The notes under the pieces are model-generated. The model ran no database searches. It saw only the letters and a list, made by a program, of their open reading frames with translations, and had not been told where the DNA came from. Position numbers and translations under genes: made by a program. Below, piece by piece: positions 35,744 through 48,900 of a stretch of 64,000 nt of DNA. Positions within the stretch are counted from its first letter, which is position 1, and the number at the start of each line of letters is the position of its first letter. Origin of the DNA: Paragonimus skrjabini miyazakii (taxonomy: Eukaryota; Platyhelminthes; Trematoda; Plagiorchiida; Troglotrematidae); contig JTDE01000151.1 of NCBI GenBank assembly GCA_014338405.1, positions 73,513 through 137,512 of the forward strand, given 5' to 3'.

Positions 35744-38700
35744 GGCCGCAAATGCGCTGGCTGACTCGGATTAATAGGCCAACAACGTATTAATAGTACA
35801 ATGTCGGCTAAGAGATGAGTACGTTGGGCTCAAGTAAGTTCTATTGGTTATATCCATTTCTTTGTTCGCATCGACCAACGATGTTCCTCTCACCAGAAAC
35901 TTGGATCTCTCAGACCTTTATTTGGTGTACGCTAGAGTGGACTAACATGTACTCGTGTATCGAACCATTTCTTGTATTATATTCTCAGTTTTATTCTTCT
36001 CAGTTCAGATTTTACCATTTGGCTTTTGCTCTCTGTTGAGTTCTCGAGAGATAGGGATTTCATTTTCGTGCTGGCTAAACAACTGGCTAAACAGCATTGA
36101 CCGGCTGGACGAAAAGGCCTTACTGGCACACCTGCTGGTCTCCTTCCTTTGAGTTTACACTGGGTGCGTGAGATGTGAGTGAAACTACAAATAGTGTGGC
36201 GCAAGCGTTTTTGGCTTCGGTCACTTTGTTGTGTCAATTCTAAATGTTTGCCGCCAGCTATCTTTTTGCTCTGCTATATAATTATCAGCCAATAAATGCC
36301 CATCAGAAGGCCCTTACTACAAAGTCTCTGTAACGATATGCGTTTCTGTCAAGTTTTAACTAAACTTTGTAAGTTGTGCGTCACGACAGATGTTCTAGCT
36401 TATCTACTGATACTTATACACTGATATTGTTTATGTCGATATATCTAAGTTAGCTGGACGTCTGTATAGAGAGGTTTGATGTCAAACGAGAATAGGAACT
36501 CTCTAGTCTTATTCACTTGATTTAGTGTCTCGACAGTTTCCAATGAATCTGACAGACTACGAATAACCAGTATTGAGTCAAATGATCTTAACAAACCTGC
36601 CTTCACCTGATACAGTGAATCACCATTGGTACCCAGTGGATTCTAAGAATGGCAGTACCAAAAGCCTAATAATTTTAGTTATGTAGACTAATCAGCCCCT
36701 TTTTATTTCATACATGTCAGTCTTTGTAAATGCTTCCTTATTCGCTTTTTTCCAGTCTTTCTTTTTCTATCCCAACAAATCATTTTTATCTCCCGGAATG
36801 GCATCCATTTTGATTCCATAAACGGCTTCAGCTGGAATAACTTTCCTTGGAACACTTGTCAGGTCTGGTTATTATTATATCCTTGTTCCGGTTTAGTAAG
36901 TATCTCTTACAGAAGGAAATTCTGAAAATATCAATAAATAATATGACAAAATTAATCTTAAAACGAGTTACTGAGATCGTTCACGTGAAAGATGCAGTTG
37001 TAGTAAGCTGTTTCAAACTGTGACCTAGAACTGTGTTCTGCATTCATATGTTAATAGAGTTCACAAAAATATTAAGACTTTTACTTTTCAATATCATTAT
37101 AATATTTAACACAATATTTTCATATCATGACCAATGAAATTTCTCACATTTTTGTTAGATGACCCCAAGAGAACTGAGAATATGTACTACATCCAAATTC
37201 ATATCAACTAATATTTCCAGTGAGGAGGAAGGCAGATGTTGGGATAGGGTGTCAGTATCCTTCCCGACACAATACACGATCAAGTATACGAAGGTTTTAT
37301 GTATCAGATAACTAGTAGCACGCAGTGAGTGAACATGTATATAGTTGTGTACTTTGTAACTGGCATCACGATCATATGGTGGAATTCTTAAACTACTTTT
37401 AATTGCATAAATCTGGCTGGTGAGATCGGATTAGTTTGACTCGCTAAAGGTCAATCATCTTCAGGTCTGGAGGCCTGACAGTGTACATGAAATGTAATTT
37501 CAAGTCCGTTAAATCGCTAGTCATTTTCATCAACCCCGGGACTATTAAATTACTTGTAGAAATAGTTTACGATGTGTTCTGCTCCACTGACTTTCACTGC
37601 AACTGAAAGTTTCCTTCATACCTCAAAGCAAACAACACATTTAGATGAGCAGTATTTGAGATTTTGAAGATTAGACCCTTGTATGATTTGGAACAAACGC
37701 GTACATATAACCGCAAGTGATCGAGGCAGAGCAAAATCTAAGTTGTGCTTGCCACCGTTTTTCAGATGAGTTTCTTTGCAGTACAAAAACAGAAATGTAT
37801 CTTTTTGTTAAGCCGTCTGAACTGGTTCATTCTACCTGTTCATTGGTTTATAAGCCTCTGTTAATTTGCTAACAACAAACAGCTCTTAAGATTGATTTTT
37901 AATGCACTGGTTAAGTAGCATACCAGCATTCTGCCCACACCTATTTCCGGTGAAATGTCGTAGGCACATTCAAAACACTGGCACTTTTGTCACCTAGTGA
38001 GCTATTGATACTAACTTGCCATAATGCATTTCACGGTCAATGAAAGTTGTGTTTATGTTTCAGTATGTGACAAGCGAATTATGGATCTGTAATCCATACA
38101 TGGTAAGTTTAAGTAAGGACATATTTAGCTAGTTTGAGTGTAAGGTTGCTATCACGAAGTAAACTTCCGGAATTCATAGTTTAGCTTGTGTGTTGGTCGG
38201 CTTTGTTCAGCGATTCAACTAACCGACTATGTTTAATGGCACTCAGTTGACAGATTGATTGGCAAGTGGTTAAATAACTTGTCATTCTGTTGTACGGCGG
38301 AGATTCGATGATCAACGTTGAAAGTCACGCATTCATTATTATTGTCAGGGGCTTGAAGACAATTCGAATCTGGTAAGCGGTCTCAGCCTGCTTCATACTC
38401 CAAAATTTCCCATCACCAGCGATGCCACTAAAATAATTTAGCGTTGCAGTAAAATATGTGTTGCTGTCACAGCCTTACAGTTAATAACTTACTTATGGGT
38501 TTGCAGTCATCTATCTGTGGCTCACTGACGTTGCTAACTTACACATGGTGTATTAATTGTGACATCTACAATCTATTATCCGGCAGTTGGACACGCACCT
38601 GAGGATCACATTGTGCGTGCGCGTCGGTGGCAGCAACGACTGAAACGGTCCTGTACTACCGGTGAATGTTAATCACTGTGCATATACTACATATCACCAA

Positions 38701-41235
38701 CATACTTTGCAATAATTCAATTTTTGTGAACCACAATATATTACAGTAATGCAAATGATACTGCATTGTTAATTCTGTAATTTGCATACAAATATTACAA
38801 ACTTCACAAGTTCCCCTGGTAATAAAGTATTGTGTGCTTATTGTAAACCAAGTGCAATAGTGTTTGTATGCTGATTATTGCGCCTTAGCTATAGTTTGTC
38901 CTTCTTAAACACTAGGCGATCCCGTCACCTAACCTGAGCTTAGAAACCATTGCGATGTATAATCTAGCCTTTTGAACTGTGTTGAAGTCCAGGTACGTAT
39001 TGCTACAAACTTACGTGACGGAACATGCTTGCCGAGAACAGAGGAATATTGGGGGTTATATGATTCATGACAGCTGTCTATCCAGTGAATACACTTTTGT
39101 CATTTATCTTATTATGCATCATAGTGTGTAAGTATGTCTATCCGTCTAAATCTTTTAAAACTGAACAATTTTATTGAACACAGTTTTGCATTGATCTGAT
39201 AGACAGTTTTCGCATACAATTGTCCTTCACTGCTGTCTTCTACCATGCAAATAGAATTTTCTTGAAAGTACCGGTATTACTTTCAACTAATTGGAAGTGT
39301 GGGTAAACCACACAAAGGCATACTGCCAAAATAATAGTTATGTTTCACATACGATTGCTAGGTGGATGTTAGACAATACGATGCAGGTTTGGGTAAAGTG
39401 TACGCTGTTTTTTAAACCTCCTTCAAAAATAGATGAATGTAGAAAGGATAGAAAGCCGTAACACATCTACTTTCTTGTTGGCATTCTTGAGGAGAAAAGT
39501 TCATAGACAGATAAATAGGTTTAGTATATTGAACTTAAAAATTCAGTAGGCACTTTATTGATTCCCTTGTTTGCCGAGCTTAATTGCTACTGTTTCATTG
39601 TCGAAGAACATTTCATCATTACCATACAATTGTTTGAGTGTTAGGGTTAAATCTGTCAGATTCGATAACTGCATGAATGTAAAACAAAACTGTTAGAGAA
39701 GGGTGACGAAATGTTTGAACAACAGAACAGCTTTTCGTTATCACTTTTTCAGATGTTCAGCTCATCACACGATGACTAAGTGATTTTTGAATAGTACCGA
39801 AGTTGAAGGAATGTAGTTTAAATGGGATCCAAAAAAGCTACCATGACCAAGTCACGTGACACTTTCACCGGTTGTCCTTAGTTTGTGCGTTGCTTGTGTT
39901 CCTGAGTCCCTTAGCCGAGGGATCTGTTACAATAGGCCGTTGTAAGATGAAGCATATTATGATTACATACAGTCCGTATGTGTTACTTGCAAGTAAAACA
40001 ATTGGTATAATGTAGTTTTAGCGAATCGTTCATGAGATGATCTCAGTTAGATAGAAGCAATGGGTTTTGACGCGAACTTTAAGCCGCCTCAAGCATGCAA
40101 GTAACACATGGGGAATAATCTAATTTAACAACCCCAGATAAAATTCATTGTCATTGCTATGCTGTGATTAATTTTATCACCCTTTGCTTTACATACACCA
40201 GAAACGCAAGGTCTCTCACGAACAGCCGGTAACTAGCATGGTTGTTTTTCAAGCCATGGACACACCAGCCTAGTGAGCATTAAAAAACGCATGCCGGATG
40301 GCATATTTTGTGAACGACAGGTATAACGGAAGAGCTGTTCCAAATATTAGTTTAAAACTCGGAGACTAGATAAACCAAACGGTTGCTTCAAGTTCCTCAT
40401 TCCATGATAGAACCAAACTGTTCACCCTCAAGAAGCTGCTTGGTGTAGAATCCAAAGTCAAAATCGATTTGCTTAACATCATTCACTGAAAACGGTACTT
40501 GGTTTACTGTAATCCAACGGTGCTTCCACGGTTTTAGGTCGTGTCGGCCTTCATGAGTCGAATTACTTAGTCTTTAGCGGTAATACCGTACGAGAGTTAA
40601 CAAGTTATAATATCTGTTACAAAAATTTATTGCACAACGTCTACTATAGTATCCAGCTTGTAGGCATACGTGACTCCGCGTTGTACCATTCACAAAACAT
40701 CGGTTAACGAAGCAGTCTTGATCAGAAAAATACGCAATAAATATGTAACTACGTGTCATATGTCAACCAATAAGTGTGACTGAATCGATGGACAATCTGT
40801 TATATTAACTGTTCTCCTTATGATCCCAGACTTTCACCCTCTGTATAATTACAGTGGGGTTAATTGAATATTGGATGGCATTGAACCATATCTGTTTGTT
40901 TGTTCAACTGTGACCCAATTTGTTCCGTAGTGTATGTGGTGCATATTCGGTATTGGACGGGTTGGACAACAAAAGGTAACATAACCGGTCGGTAGTTTGA
41001 TGGGATTTTCTATTATGGAGTTTTCGTTCAGCTGGTATTTGTAGTGTGGATAAACTTCCACAAGCCAATGAACGGAAGTGTACTAGCTTTCGATAAATGG
41101 CTGATTCAGTAGTTTGAAAAACGAAATCAGAAGACCGGATTTTCAAAGATGGTAGTAACATCTCATATTCTTGTCAGTTGCTACACTTAACAACGGTAGT
41201 ATTCAGAAGTATTTAAGCGAATTAAGCCCATCAAT
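35744..41235. other. No gene recognised
   Basis: The longest gene-free stretch. The first 500 bases after the LINE (frames 35815-36039, 35955-36152 and 35977-36237, mutually overlapping) may include its 3' UTR. A short imperfect duplication (ctggctaaacaactggctaaaca) lies near 36072-36094. Beyond that, AT-rich sequence has frames up to 85 codons (40574-40759, 40849-41061, 40904-41161, minus) and no recognised product. Confidence 0.45.
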
Positions 41236-41704
41236 CAATTCAATCCGTGTATTAGTCTGTCACTGGTCAGACGAAGGCTCAAGGTCAGCAACTTTTGCAC
41301 ACAGAGGACCAGCCTGTTACCCATGACAAGCAACGCCTCGAGTGACTTAAGGATGACGTGCTTCTGATGAAGCATCGACACACGGAAGGCGTTTGTCGGG
41401 TTGACTACATGTTAGGTCACCAGCAGACGTCTGACGATCGAGGAAGCCGGTTTGTGCAGTTTTCGGTCGCGTCGGGTCACGCTACACATTGTCCTCCATA
41501 TACTTGGGCACGTGCCCCTTCATTCTAAGGTGCAGGCATCGACCAGTTCTGCCGACGTGGAAGTCACCGCAGCTGCAGGTAAACTGATAAATACAGGGTG
41601 AAGTGGACAGTTTCAGTATCTGCGTCTTAATGTGAGGAAGTGTGAGTGACTCGGTGTGACTGAGTAAACGTGGTGTGGATGCATTGTACGTCCGTTGGAT
41701 GACC
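41236..41704 (-). pseudogene. GIY-YIG endonuclease fragment of a Penelope-like element
   Basis: Read on the minus strand from 41704: VIQRTYNASTPRLLSHTESL, then LPHIKTQILKLSTSPCIYQF, then TCSCGDFHVGRTGRCLHLRM and KGHVPKYMEDNV, then a stop. After a frameshift near 41420 come HVVNPTNAFRVSMLHQKHVI, LKSLEALLVMGNRLVLCVQK and LLTLSLRL. IYQF and HVGRTGRC correspond to the two GIY-YIG strands (YIG has become HVG), CSC is the paired cysteines, and HVPK the helix. The order and the C-terminal PTNAFRV..LEALL..LVLCVQK block match the endonuclease of PLE-2 at 7.5-8.0 kb (PACAFRI..VEAVI..PVFCVQK). It is therefore the same lineage. No terminal repeats or ribozyme found beside it. Confidence 0.75.
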
Positions 41705-42034
41705 TGTCAGTCGTCACATTAGAAACGATATATTGTTACCTCCTTTTTATGATAACTGCATGTACACCGGTTTCTTCGGAAAAGACGTCTTTTGAGGTTT
41801 CACTACTTTCGGCTTGTTGTGAAAGTCAATACATCTCAGTGGATAATCGCTAGAGACCAACGTATCATAAATAACTTTTAACTCTGTACCCACTGTATCA
41901 CTCGTACACGTAGTTCGTGTGTAAAACGGACAATGAACCACTGAACATTTGTGTTGTATGGATGAGAAACTGCCGAAGTTCACATGTTGTTCACTCCAGT
42001 TGATCGAGCAAGCTGAACACTATTCATACAGGGT

Positions 42035-42290
42035 TGTGGTTGATAGTTTAAAATTGATCATTCGGTGATGCCTATTGTGAGGCCACTGGCGTTGTGGTTA
42101 ACATGCTAATCTCATAAGCACGAGTATCGGGGCGCAAACTCTGATCCGAACAAGGATATGCACTACTGTTTAGCTCTAATAAGAGTGAAACTCGAATCTA
42201 GTGCTTCCTTTCGAAGTGGGCTAGCTGGGAAGCTTAAGTGAATGCGAAGGCTGCAGTCAAATATGAATGGTATTCAATTTTGAAATTACT
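42035..42290 (+). repeat. Family A repeat, diverged full copy
   Basis: In order: lead-in (gatcattcggtgatgccta, ttgtgaggccactgg), A-box region (tggcgttgtggttaacatg), ctaatctcataagcacgag, a degraded B-box (aactctgatccga), agctctaataagagtgaaac, tcgaatctagtgcttcc, and a poorly kept tail (gtgaatgcgaaggctgcag). Same head sub-type as 6.7 kb. Confidence 0.7.
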
Positions 42291-43777
42291 GATTGTTGCA
42301 AGACGCCGTTCCTATGTTGCAATAAGCAAAGAATGTATTGGTACTTGCAGAAGTTCGCCTTGGATATGTTTCATCTCAGCATCCATTGCCGACTTGGAAT
42401 CAGAAAGTTGAAAAGTATCGCGTTTAAATGCACTACCGTGCCACTTGCCAGCGCCTCATTTCAAAACGTTGATTTGATTGAACGTTTAATTGCTACGCTT
42501 CTAATAAAGATGATAGGGTAATCGTTTTCTTTCATTTGTTTTTGCCTTCTCATTACAGATGAATGGTTAGACTGGTTTAATCAAGTGGGGACCACTTAGC
42601 CATCTATCAGCTGTCCCCCGACGGTGAGGTTTAAGTGTACACTCTAGCATGAATTCTAAAATTGTCTCAGTTACAAAGTTAACACCTTGAAATTTTGTAT
42701 CTATCCGTCATCGGTGGCTAATATATATGTAAATGCATGTAAATTTCCTCAGTTTTGCTTTTTGTCATTTAACAGGAGTAGTACCAAACAGATTACTTTT
42801 CAAAAGTTTATCGTTCTCTCATGCATACGGACTGGACTTCCAATTTCGCCTAACTTAGCGCCCGAACCTGGGAGCTTACGCAAGCATGAATCAAGGAAGA
42901 CGCCTTGTTTGGTGGTGAATCGTCTGCAATCAACATGTTTAGCTTCATTTTTCGGCTGAACACATAAGATATTCAATCAAATTAGCACACCTATCACTGG
43001 TCCAAACAATGAGAAACAAACGCTTTTTCGAGCAAGTTCACGCTGAAGGAAAATACAGCCTGTGTAGCTTGCACTACCCATCAAACTTACGATTATAACT
43101 GTCAAACTACGACTGTCCTCATGTCTGTTCAGGCAGCAAGAAAAACAAAGCAATGCGCAATTTGAGTGTCAATCATTAAGGCGCCTCTATCAATAGAGAA
43201 GATAGCGCTACAGATTCAATCAACTAACTGACTGACGTTTTCACAGGTTTTTCCGATCACGAATAAAAAGCAACTATATTTTCCGATGATTGGCACCAGT
43301 TTCCGATGGTTTTATTGAACAATGCAAGATTGATACAGAGAACAATATTTTATTATAGAAAAATACGTTACTTGTCGCATTAGAACAGGACAACACGGTT
43401 GAAAGTAATTAGATGTTTGTTTTGGTGTCGCTCAACTCGGTCACTTTTAAAAGGCTTACATTCCGATGGGTGTTGCATTAAGACGCCTACAATCTGTATA
43501 CACTAACCGTATTGAAGTCTAGATTGTTAGACAAAGGGTTTCAACTCTCTGTACACATATATCCTCTGAATCTAAAGAATTGGCGAATTTACATAGGCAA
43601 GTAGGACAAAAATTACTGCTATCTCTGTTTTATGTTTCTAACGAAAGTAAATTGATTCGATTTAGAAGAACGATCAACAGACTCAATTCGTATATATTTT
43701 CCAAGATTGAGGATGACCACGCACTATATAAACTTGTATATAACTGGTTTGCATGAAACAGAGATACAACTAAAACA
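42291..43777. other. No gene recognised
   Basis: Plus frames 42267-42521 and 42687-42959 (84 and 90 codons) have no recognised similarity; the second is preceded by a pyrimidine tract and CAG near 42775, which alone is weak. Nothing else seen before PLE-1. Confidence 0.4.
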
Positions 43778-43789
43778 AGATATAACCAT
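43778..43789. repeat. Target-site duplication of PLE-1, left
   Basis: AGATATAACCAT, repeated exactly at 45928-45939. It abuts the outer end of the left inverted repeat, as expected for a duplication made on insertion. Confidence 0.65.
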
Positions 43790-43852
43790 TACTAAGTAAT
43801 TCCTTGGTTAAGCTACAACGAGTTAAAAACCAAAAGAGTTATTGGTTTCGTA

Positions 43853-45479
43853 ACATTTTGACCCTCTCGGAGAGCGTTTATCGGATGGTCCTTATGTCAT
43901 GGTTCCGTTGGAGAAACAGCGGTCCTCTTTGAACAAATCAAAAGCTCTAACGGCAAGTTTGCTCCGAAAGATGAAAGCCAGCTTGGATAAGTCACTCTGG
44001 TTTATCCTATATACAAAAACAGCATTAGCTTCGAGATTTTATGGTTTAGCAAAAATCCATAAACCTGGGATACCACTGCGGCCAATTGTTGACTATACAG
44101 GAACCTCAACATATGCCCCAGCAAAATTTTTGTCTCGTATTCTTAAACCTCTTGAAAAGTGTACAGGCCGTTCTGTTCAGAATTCCACACAACTGGTAAC
44201 CAAGCTGAAGGAACTTATCTTAAGCCCGGATGAATGTCTGGTCAGCTTCGACATTGTTTCTTTGTTCACCAAGATTCCAGTGGGGGAAAGTCTGGAGGTG
44301 ATTCGCCGGCTTCTTGAAGCAGGTGACAGTTTAGCTGAACGAACAGGTTTATCAGTTAGTGAAATTATAGAAGCTAGGGAACATTGCTTACGGTCAACCT
44401 TCTTTACGTTCAATGGGGTATTCTATCAACAAACAGGTGGAGTAGCAATGGGCTCGCCCATTTCTCCCACAGTTGCCAACTTGTTCATGCAAGATTTGGA
44501 AGAAAAGTTATTGTCCAGCTTTCCTAACCCACCTAGAATTTGGTGGAAGTATGTCGATGATACGTTGGTGGTGATGCGTACAGAAATTATTGAGAAATCC
44601 ATGGAACACATGAATTCCTATCATCAGCATAACAAATTTACGATTGAGCGCGAATCAGTGGACCGTGAACTGAGTTTTCTGGACTGCAGAATACGAAGGA
44701 GAGTCGACGGCAACCTGGACAATGGCGTGCACATAAAGGACACCCATTCGAATCGGTACCTTTCCTTTAGCTCAGAACACCCCAAGTGCACCGAGAAAGC
44801 AGTTGCATCCAGCTCGTTTCGCACAGCCTTGTTATTAACCAGTTCTGAGGATGAACGATCGAAAGACTATAAGATTGTCAAATAGACACCGAAAGCTAAT
44901 GGTTACTGTGACAAAATTTTACGTCCAATTCGGGAGCTACCTTGTAACCAGATCAACGAGCCCCGGAATTTGCTGTCACCTATCGTTGTTCCGTACAGAA
45001 GGAATACGTCGGAGGACCTTAGACGGGTCCTTAATCAGTACAATATCAGAATGGCATTTAAAGTCACCAACACATTAAGGAATAAGTTGGTTCACTTAAA
45101 GGACAAACGAACAGTTCTAGAGGAATCAGACTGTGTCTATCGAATTAACTGCAAGGATTGTCAAGCTTCATATATTGAACAGACCGCCAGGCAGTTGGAA
45201 GTGCGTACCAAAGAACACGTAAGATGTAGTAAGAAACCTCCTACTGACCCTCAGCAACTCTGGAAATTAGAAAATGATTCAGCCATTGCAACACACGCAA
45301 TCCTCAACCAACATCAAGTTGACTTCGATCATCCGACTGTGCTTAAATGTGGTTTCCGTAACCACAAAGAGCGGTTATTGACAGAAGCCTTGCTGATCCC
45401 TAATACACCACAGGCAGTGAATCGATCAGATGGTTTGGAATTTTCAGTTGTTGGGCGCGATTTACTGGGTGAACAATAG
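43853..45479 (+). pseudogene. Penelope-like RT and GIY-YIG endonuclease, one in-frame stop
   Basis: A single frame runs from about 43853 to the stop at 45477-45479, interrupted only by TAG at 44883-44885. RT motifs: RFYGLAKIHKPGIPLRPIV (motifs 1-2), SFDIVSLFTKIPV (A), GGVAMGSPISPTVANLF (B), WWKYVDDTLVV (C, catalytic YVDD intact) and ELSFLDCRI (the next conserved block). After the stop the frame continues with ANGYCDKILRPI, LLSPIVVPYRRNTSEDLRRV (PLE connector) and the endonuclease: CVYRINCKDCQASYIEQTAR, QLEVRTKEHV, and the C-terminal ENDSAIATHAILNQHQVDFD and KERLLTEALLI. The GIY strand is VYRI, the YIG strand YIE, and the catalytic arginine region is TARQLEVR. In a live element the enzyme performs target-primed reverse transcription. 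The low number of lesions marks this as the youngest autonomous-type copy in the window. Its endonuclease differs clearly from that of PLE-2 (C-x2-C instead of CxC), so it is another lineage. Confidence 0.9.
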
Positions 45480-45569
45480 TGACACCAAGTAGGAGACGTT
45501 TGCGGCATGTCTGTCACCCACCCCTATCCCAGGTAGTCTATACGCACGCAGATTAAAAACGCATACAAA

Positions 45570-45598
45570 CTACACACACACACATACACAAGCACACA
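45570..45598. repeat. AC microsatellite inside PLE-1
   Basis: Imperfect (AC)n run in the 3' untranslated part of the element, about 100 bases after the stop codon. Confidence 0.7.
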
Positions 45599-45927
45599 TT
45601 AACTCTCTATACTTATTCGAACCTGGGGTAACCTCAGGTAAACCGTGAACCCATACATCCTACTGGTAGCCTGTCTACACACCGCAGGTGAAACACACAA
45701 ACATGTGTCAGTGGATGACTGCCTAATTTGAAGCTTGTGCATTGTAAATTTTCTGATTTCAATCGCTTGATAAAGGCACTCCGAGAGGATCGAAACGCTG
45801 CGAAACCGATAACTCTTTTGGTTTTTAACTCGTTGTGACTTAGCCAAGGAATTACTTAATAATGAACATTAGCACAACGCACAGTATGTTTTCCCACATC
45901 CGTTCCGTTTATGGTTCGGAAATACTG

Positions 45928-45939
45928 AGATATAACCAT
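45928..45939. repeat. Target-site duplication of PLE-1, right
   Basis: Exact repeat of 43778-43789. Confidence 0.65.
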
Positions 45940-48900
45940 GAAATACACAAATGCACAAATGGGCGCTTATTACAAAAGTGTTTATTACCTGTTATCTAAA
46001 GTTCTGTATGTTACGCTGAACATCAAACCGAACAGCTTACAGACACGAATGATAACCTGCTGTGCTTGATTGAATAGGCTTCAGGGAAACGCAAGATTCA
46101 TTTTAATGCGGCTAAAATTATTCAGCTTTTGGTTTGTTCCAAGTAGGCTTCTGGTTATCTAATTATATAAACACCGATCCTTCTGTATCACGGTGTTTAC
46201 TTGGGTTTGCTCACAATTCTACAAAAGGCGATTACTTATCTTACACACAGTTTCTCATGAATAGTTTAGCAAAATAAGTTAATGACATCTGATTTCCAGT
46301 TGGTTGGTGGGTGACATTATTGTTGAGCACTGCTTTCATTCCAAGCAGTCATTTCAAACACAACGTTCTGGTTTCACAAATAACAAAACCAAATAGTTTG
46401 GGGCGAAACCATTTTTGAATCAGGAAATGGCATTTCAATATATAACGGAACATTAAACCATCATTTGGAGCACTGCTCCATTGTGTCAAGTCAAATAACC
46501 CACAGTGGTGACTCGAAGGTCAGCAATTGAATAACGGTAGCTGTTATGTCCAGTTAAAAAATATGATACAGTGATCTCCAGAGGAAGAACCTGTCAGAAG
46601 GATACAATCTAACGCAAGTGATATTTTTACAGAGTATGGACTAATTTGCAACAGGCGACTCTATAGAACAGAATGCTTCCTTACATCAAAAAGGAAGTGC
46701 AATTAAGTTTTAATTAGTCCATCTATTCCGGAAGAAACGTTAAAACAATTTTGCTGTGCGGCGTGCAGTCGACTGACATAAAAGTGTATCAGTGAACAGC
46801 ATGAATCTATGAGAAATCTTCAATTCTCGCTCTGTCACCTTAATAAGTTTTTTCACACTGGACCAAGAACCTACTGTCAGTCGTAGTAAGTTATATTTTT
46901 GTTCACTCAACAGTGATAAACCACCGAAAATCAGTTGCTCTTTGCAGCGTGGAATACACATTTTAATTAAGGGACTGCAAAGGATTACAAGTATTGAGTC
47001 TTGAAATTTAAGTTCATGAAGATTTTAGTTGGTTTCTTGCTCGAGCTGATTAGTATGGTACGCCTACATTGCACATTCAGTGAAAATCATGGCTAGTCTG
47101 TGGAAACGTCGCAACTTAAATAAAGCAAACGTAGATTGGGACATTCGAGCACTCCATTTGAAAGATTTACCACCTTTTCATAGTTGAATACTTTTGTTGT
47201 GAGCTCAACTGTGTTTCTGTTCGTACACAGAGAAATGTGAAAAATCAAGCCCACTAACAGTGTACACTGAGATACAACAATGGTTAAATGATAGAACAGC
47301 TGGTAAAAAGTGTCCGGACATATCACACATTTGTCTTAGTAGCAAAGTACTATCCCAAGAAAACTACGCTGTCCTGGAAGCGTAAGGCTGAATGTGTATT
47401 TATTGCATGATCTCGACTAATGAATATAATAAATCTACTTTGTAAGTGCGGTTACAGTAGAAAAGTCCACAAACATAAAACTGTGCATTGGTCAAAGCTG
47501 ACCTTACTAACCCACTATACTCGTTCTCTTCAAAGAAAGAAATTTAGTGGTTATATTAAAACCACTTTATCTTTTGAATAAATGAACATATTATCCAGAA
47601 CCAGGCGACAGTATGTTTAGAAGAATATATTAATAGTCTGTATGGACCTTCACTGGTCGAATGTAAGAGATAGATTAACTACTTATTATACAACATTGCT
47701 AGCCGTCACATCACCGTTAGTCAACCTTAGTAAGTATCAAAAGTACGGTACTCTACAATTTAACGCCACAGTCTTCATGATAATGGCGTCCGACAGCTGC
47801 AGTTTTAAGGCATACGGAGTTAGACCAGCAAGTCTTTTTCTTCTACAAAGTGCACAATTAGCAATGATGCTATTTAGAAGCAAAAAACCTTCTTACCTTT
47901 AAACACAAATTGTTTGTTACATTTATTCAGCCACGATTCATCACATTTCGGTTGATCATGTGAGCTATTCTAATGAAACTTGTACATTCGAGTCGAATAA
48001 GTTCGGAACTAGGTTCTGTTATCATAGTTGTTCGTTTCCGTAACATTACACATTAACAAAAAACAAAATGTGCTGAATATTAATGAGTAATTAGGTCATC
48101 ACGGAATACCGTAGACTAAGCTTCCACGTCAAATTCAGAGCAACGCCTACTTTCGAGTTACTTGGTTGGGACTTAGTAAACTAAGGCGGAGAAGATTGTG
48201 AAGTAGAGATCAGTGAAAACTGCGGTGCATGAACTCATCTGGCTTTCTAACAGACTACGCAAAAACTTAGTGAACGCCAGTCTCACTCTTTTCATTGATC
48301 ACGTCTCGTTCTTCACTAAAACATTGGTTATGTGCCAAATATTTGTGTACCAATCCATTGAGACAAGCACAGGTGAACTACAACGTCTTGCGTACTTCCG
48401 TTTGCCTTGTTAAGTAACTTTCCATGAGATTTCTTGGAGTTTAAACGAATTACAAACAAATTAATTTTAACTTTTACACAGTTGCTTACACGTTCAGGTA
48501 AACGACGGCTAGGGTTGTCCACGGAAACTGAAACGGTGTGCCTTTGACCTCCTTTGTGAAGACAGGGGGAAAATGGCAAAAGTCCGGGTTTAAGGCACGG
48601 TGTCTAGTCCAGACGTGTGAGTTAGGCAAACCGAATGGGTGTGAACGAGTGAACAGAGTTGACTAGATTCCCAAACAGACAATAGAAAAAGGCTGTCTGA
48701 ATTTCAATGAAACATCCTGTATGTGGAGGGAAGAGATGATGTAACGCAAGCTGTCAAGCCCACCGTGTATCCGTCAAAAAACCGCCAGCCACAGATCGCT
48801 TTACCACGAATTGTGTTAATACGTGTTGCAAACGGTTATCGGCTTACATCGATGTGTGTTTAGTTAATTCAAGACTGTCTACCGGGAATAGTCACAGGTC

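Larger units (their letters stand above)
43790..45927 (+). mobile_element. Penelope-like retroelement PLE-1, nearly intact 3' part
   Basis: An element of about 2.1 kb flanked by the 12-bp direct repeat. Inverted terminal repeats lie at about 43788-43884 and 45766-45863 (about 97 bases, roughly 85 percent identical). The shared core includes aactcttttggtttttaact and, on the plus sense of the right arm, the degenerate hammerhead-like string ttgataaagg..gatcgaaacg. About 60 unpaired bases lie between the right arm and the right flanking repeat, the asymmetric extension usual for this group. The coding region carries RT and GIY-YIG domains in one frame. The normal N-terminal region is missing because the left inverted repeat cuts straight into coding sequence (LGERLSDGPYVMVPLEK), so this is a 5'-truncated insertion. 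Confidence 0.85.
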
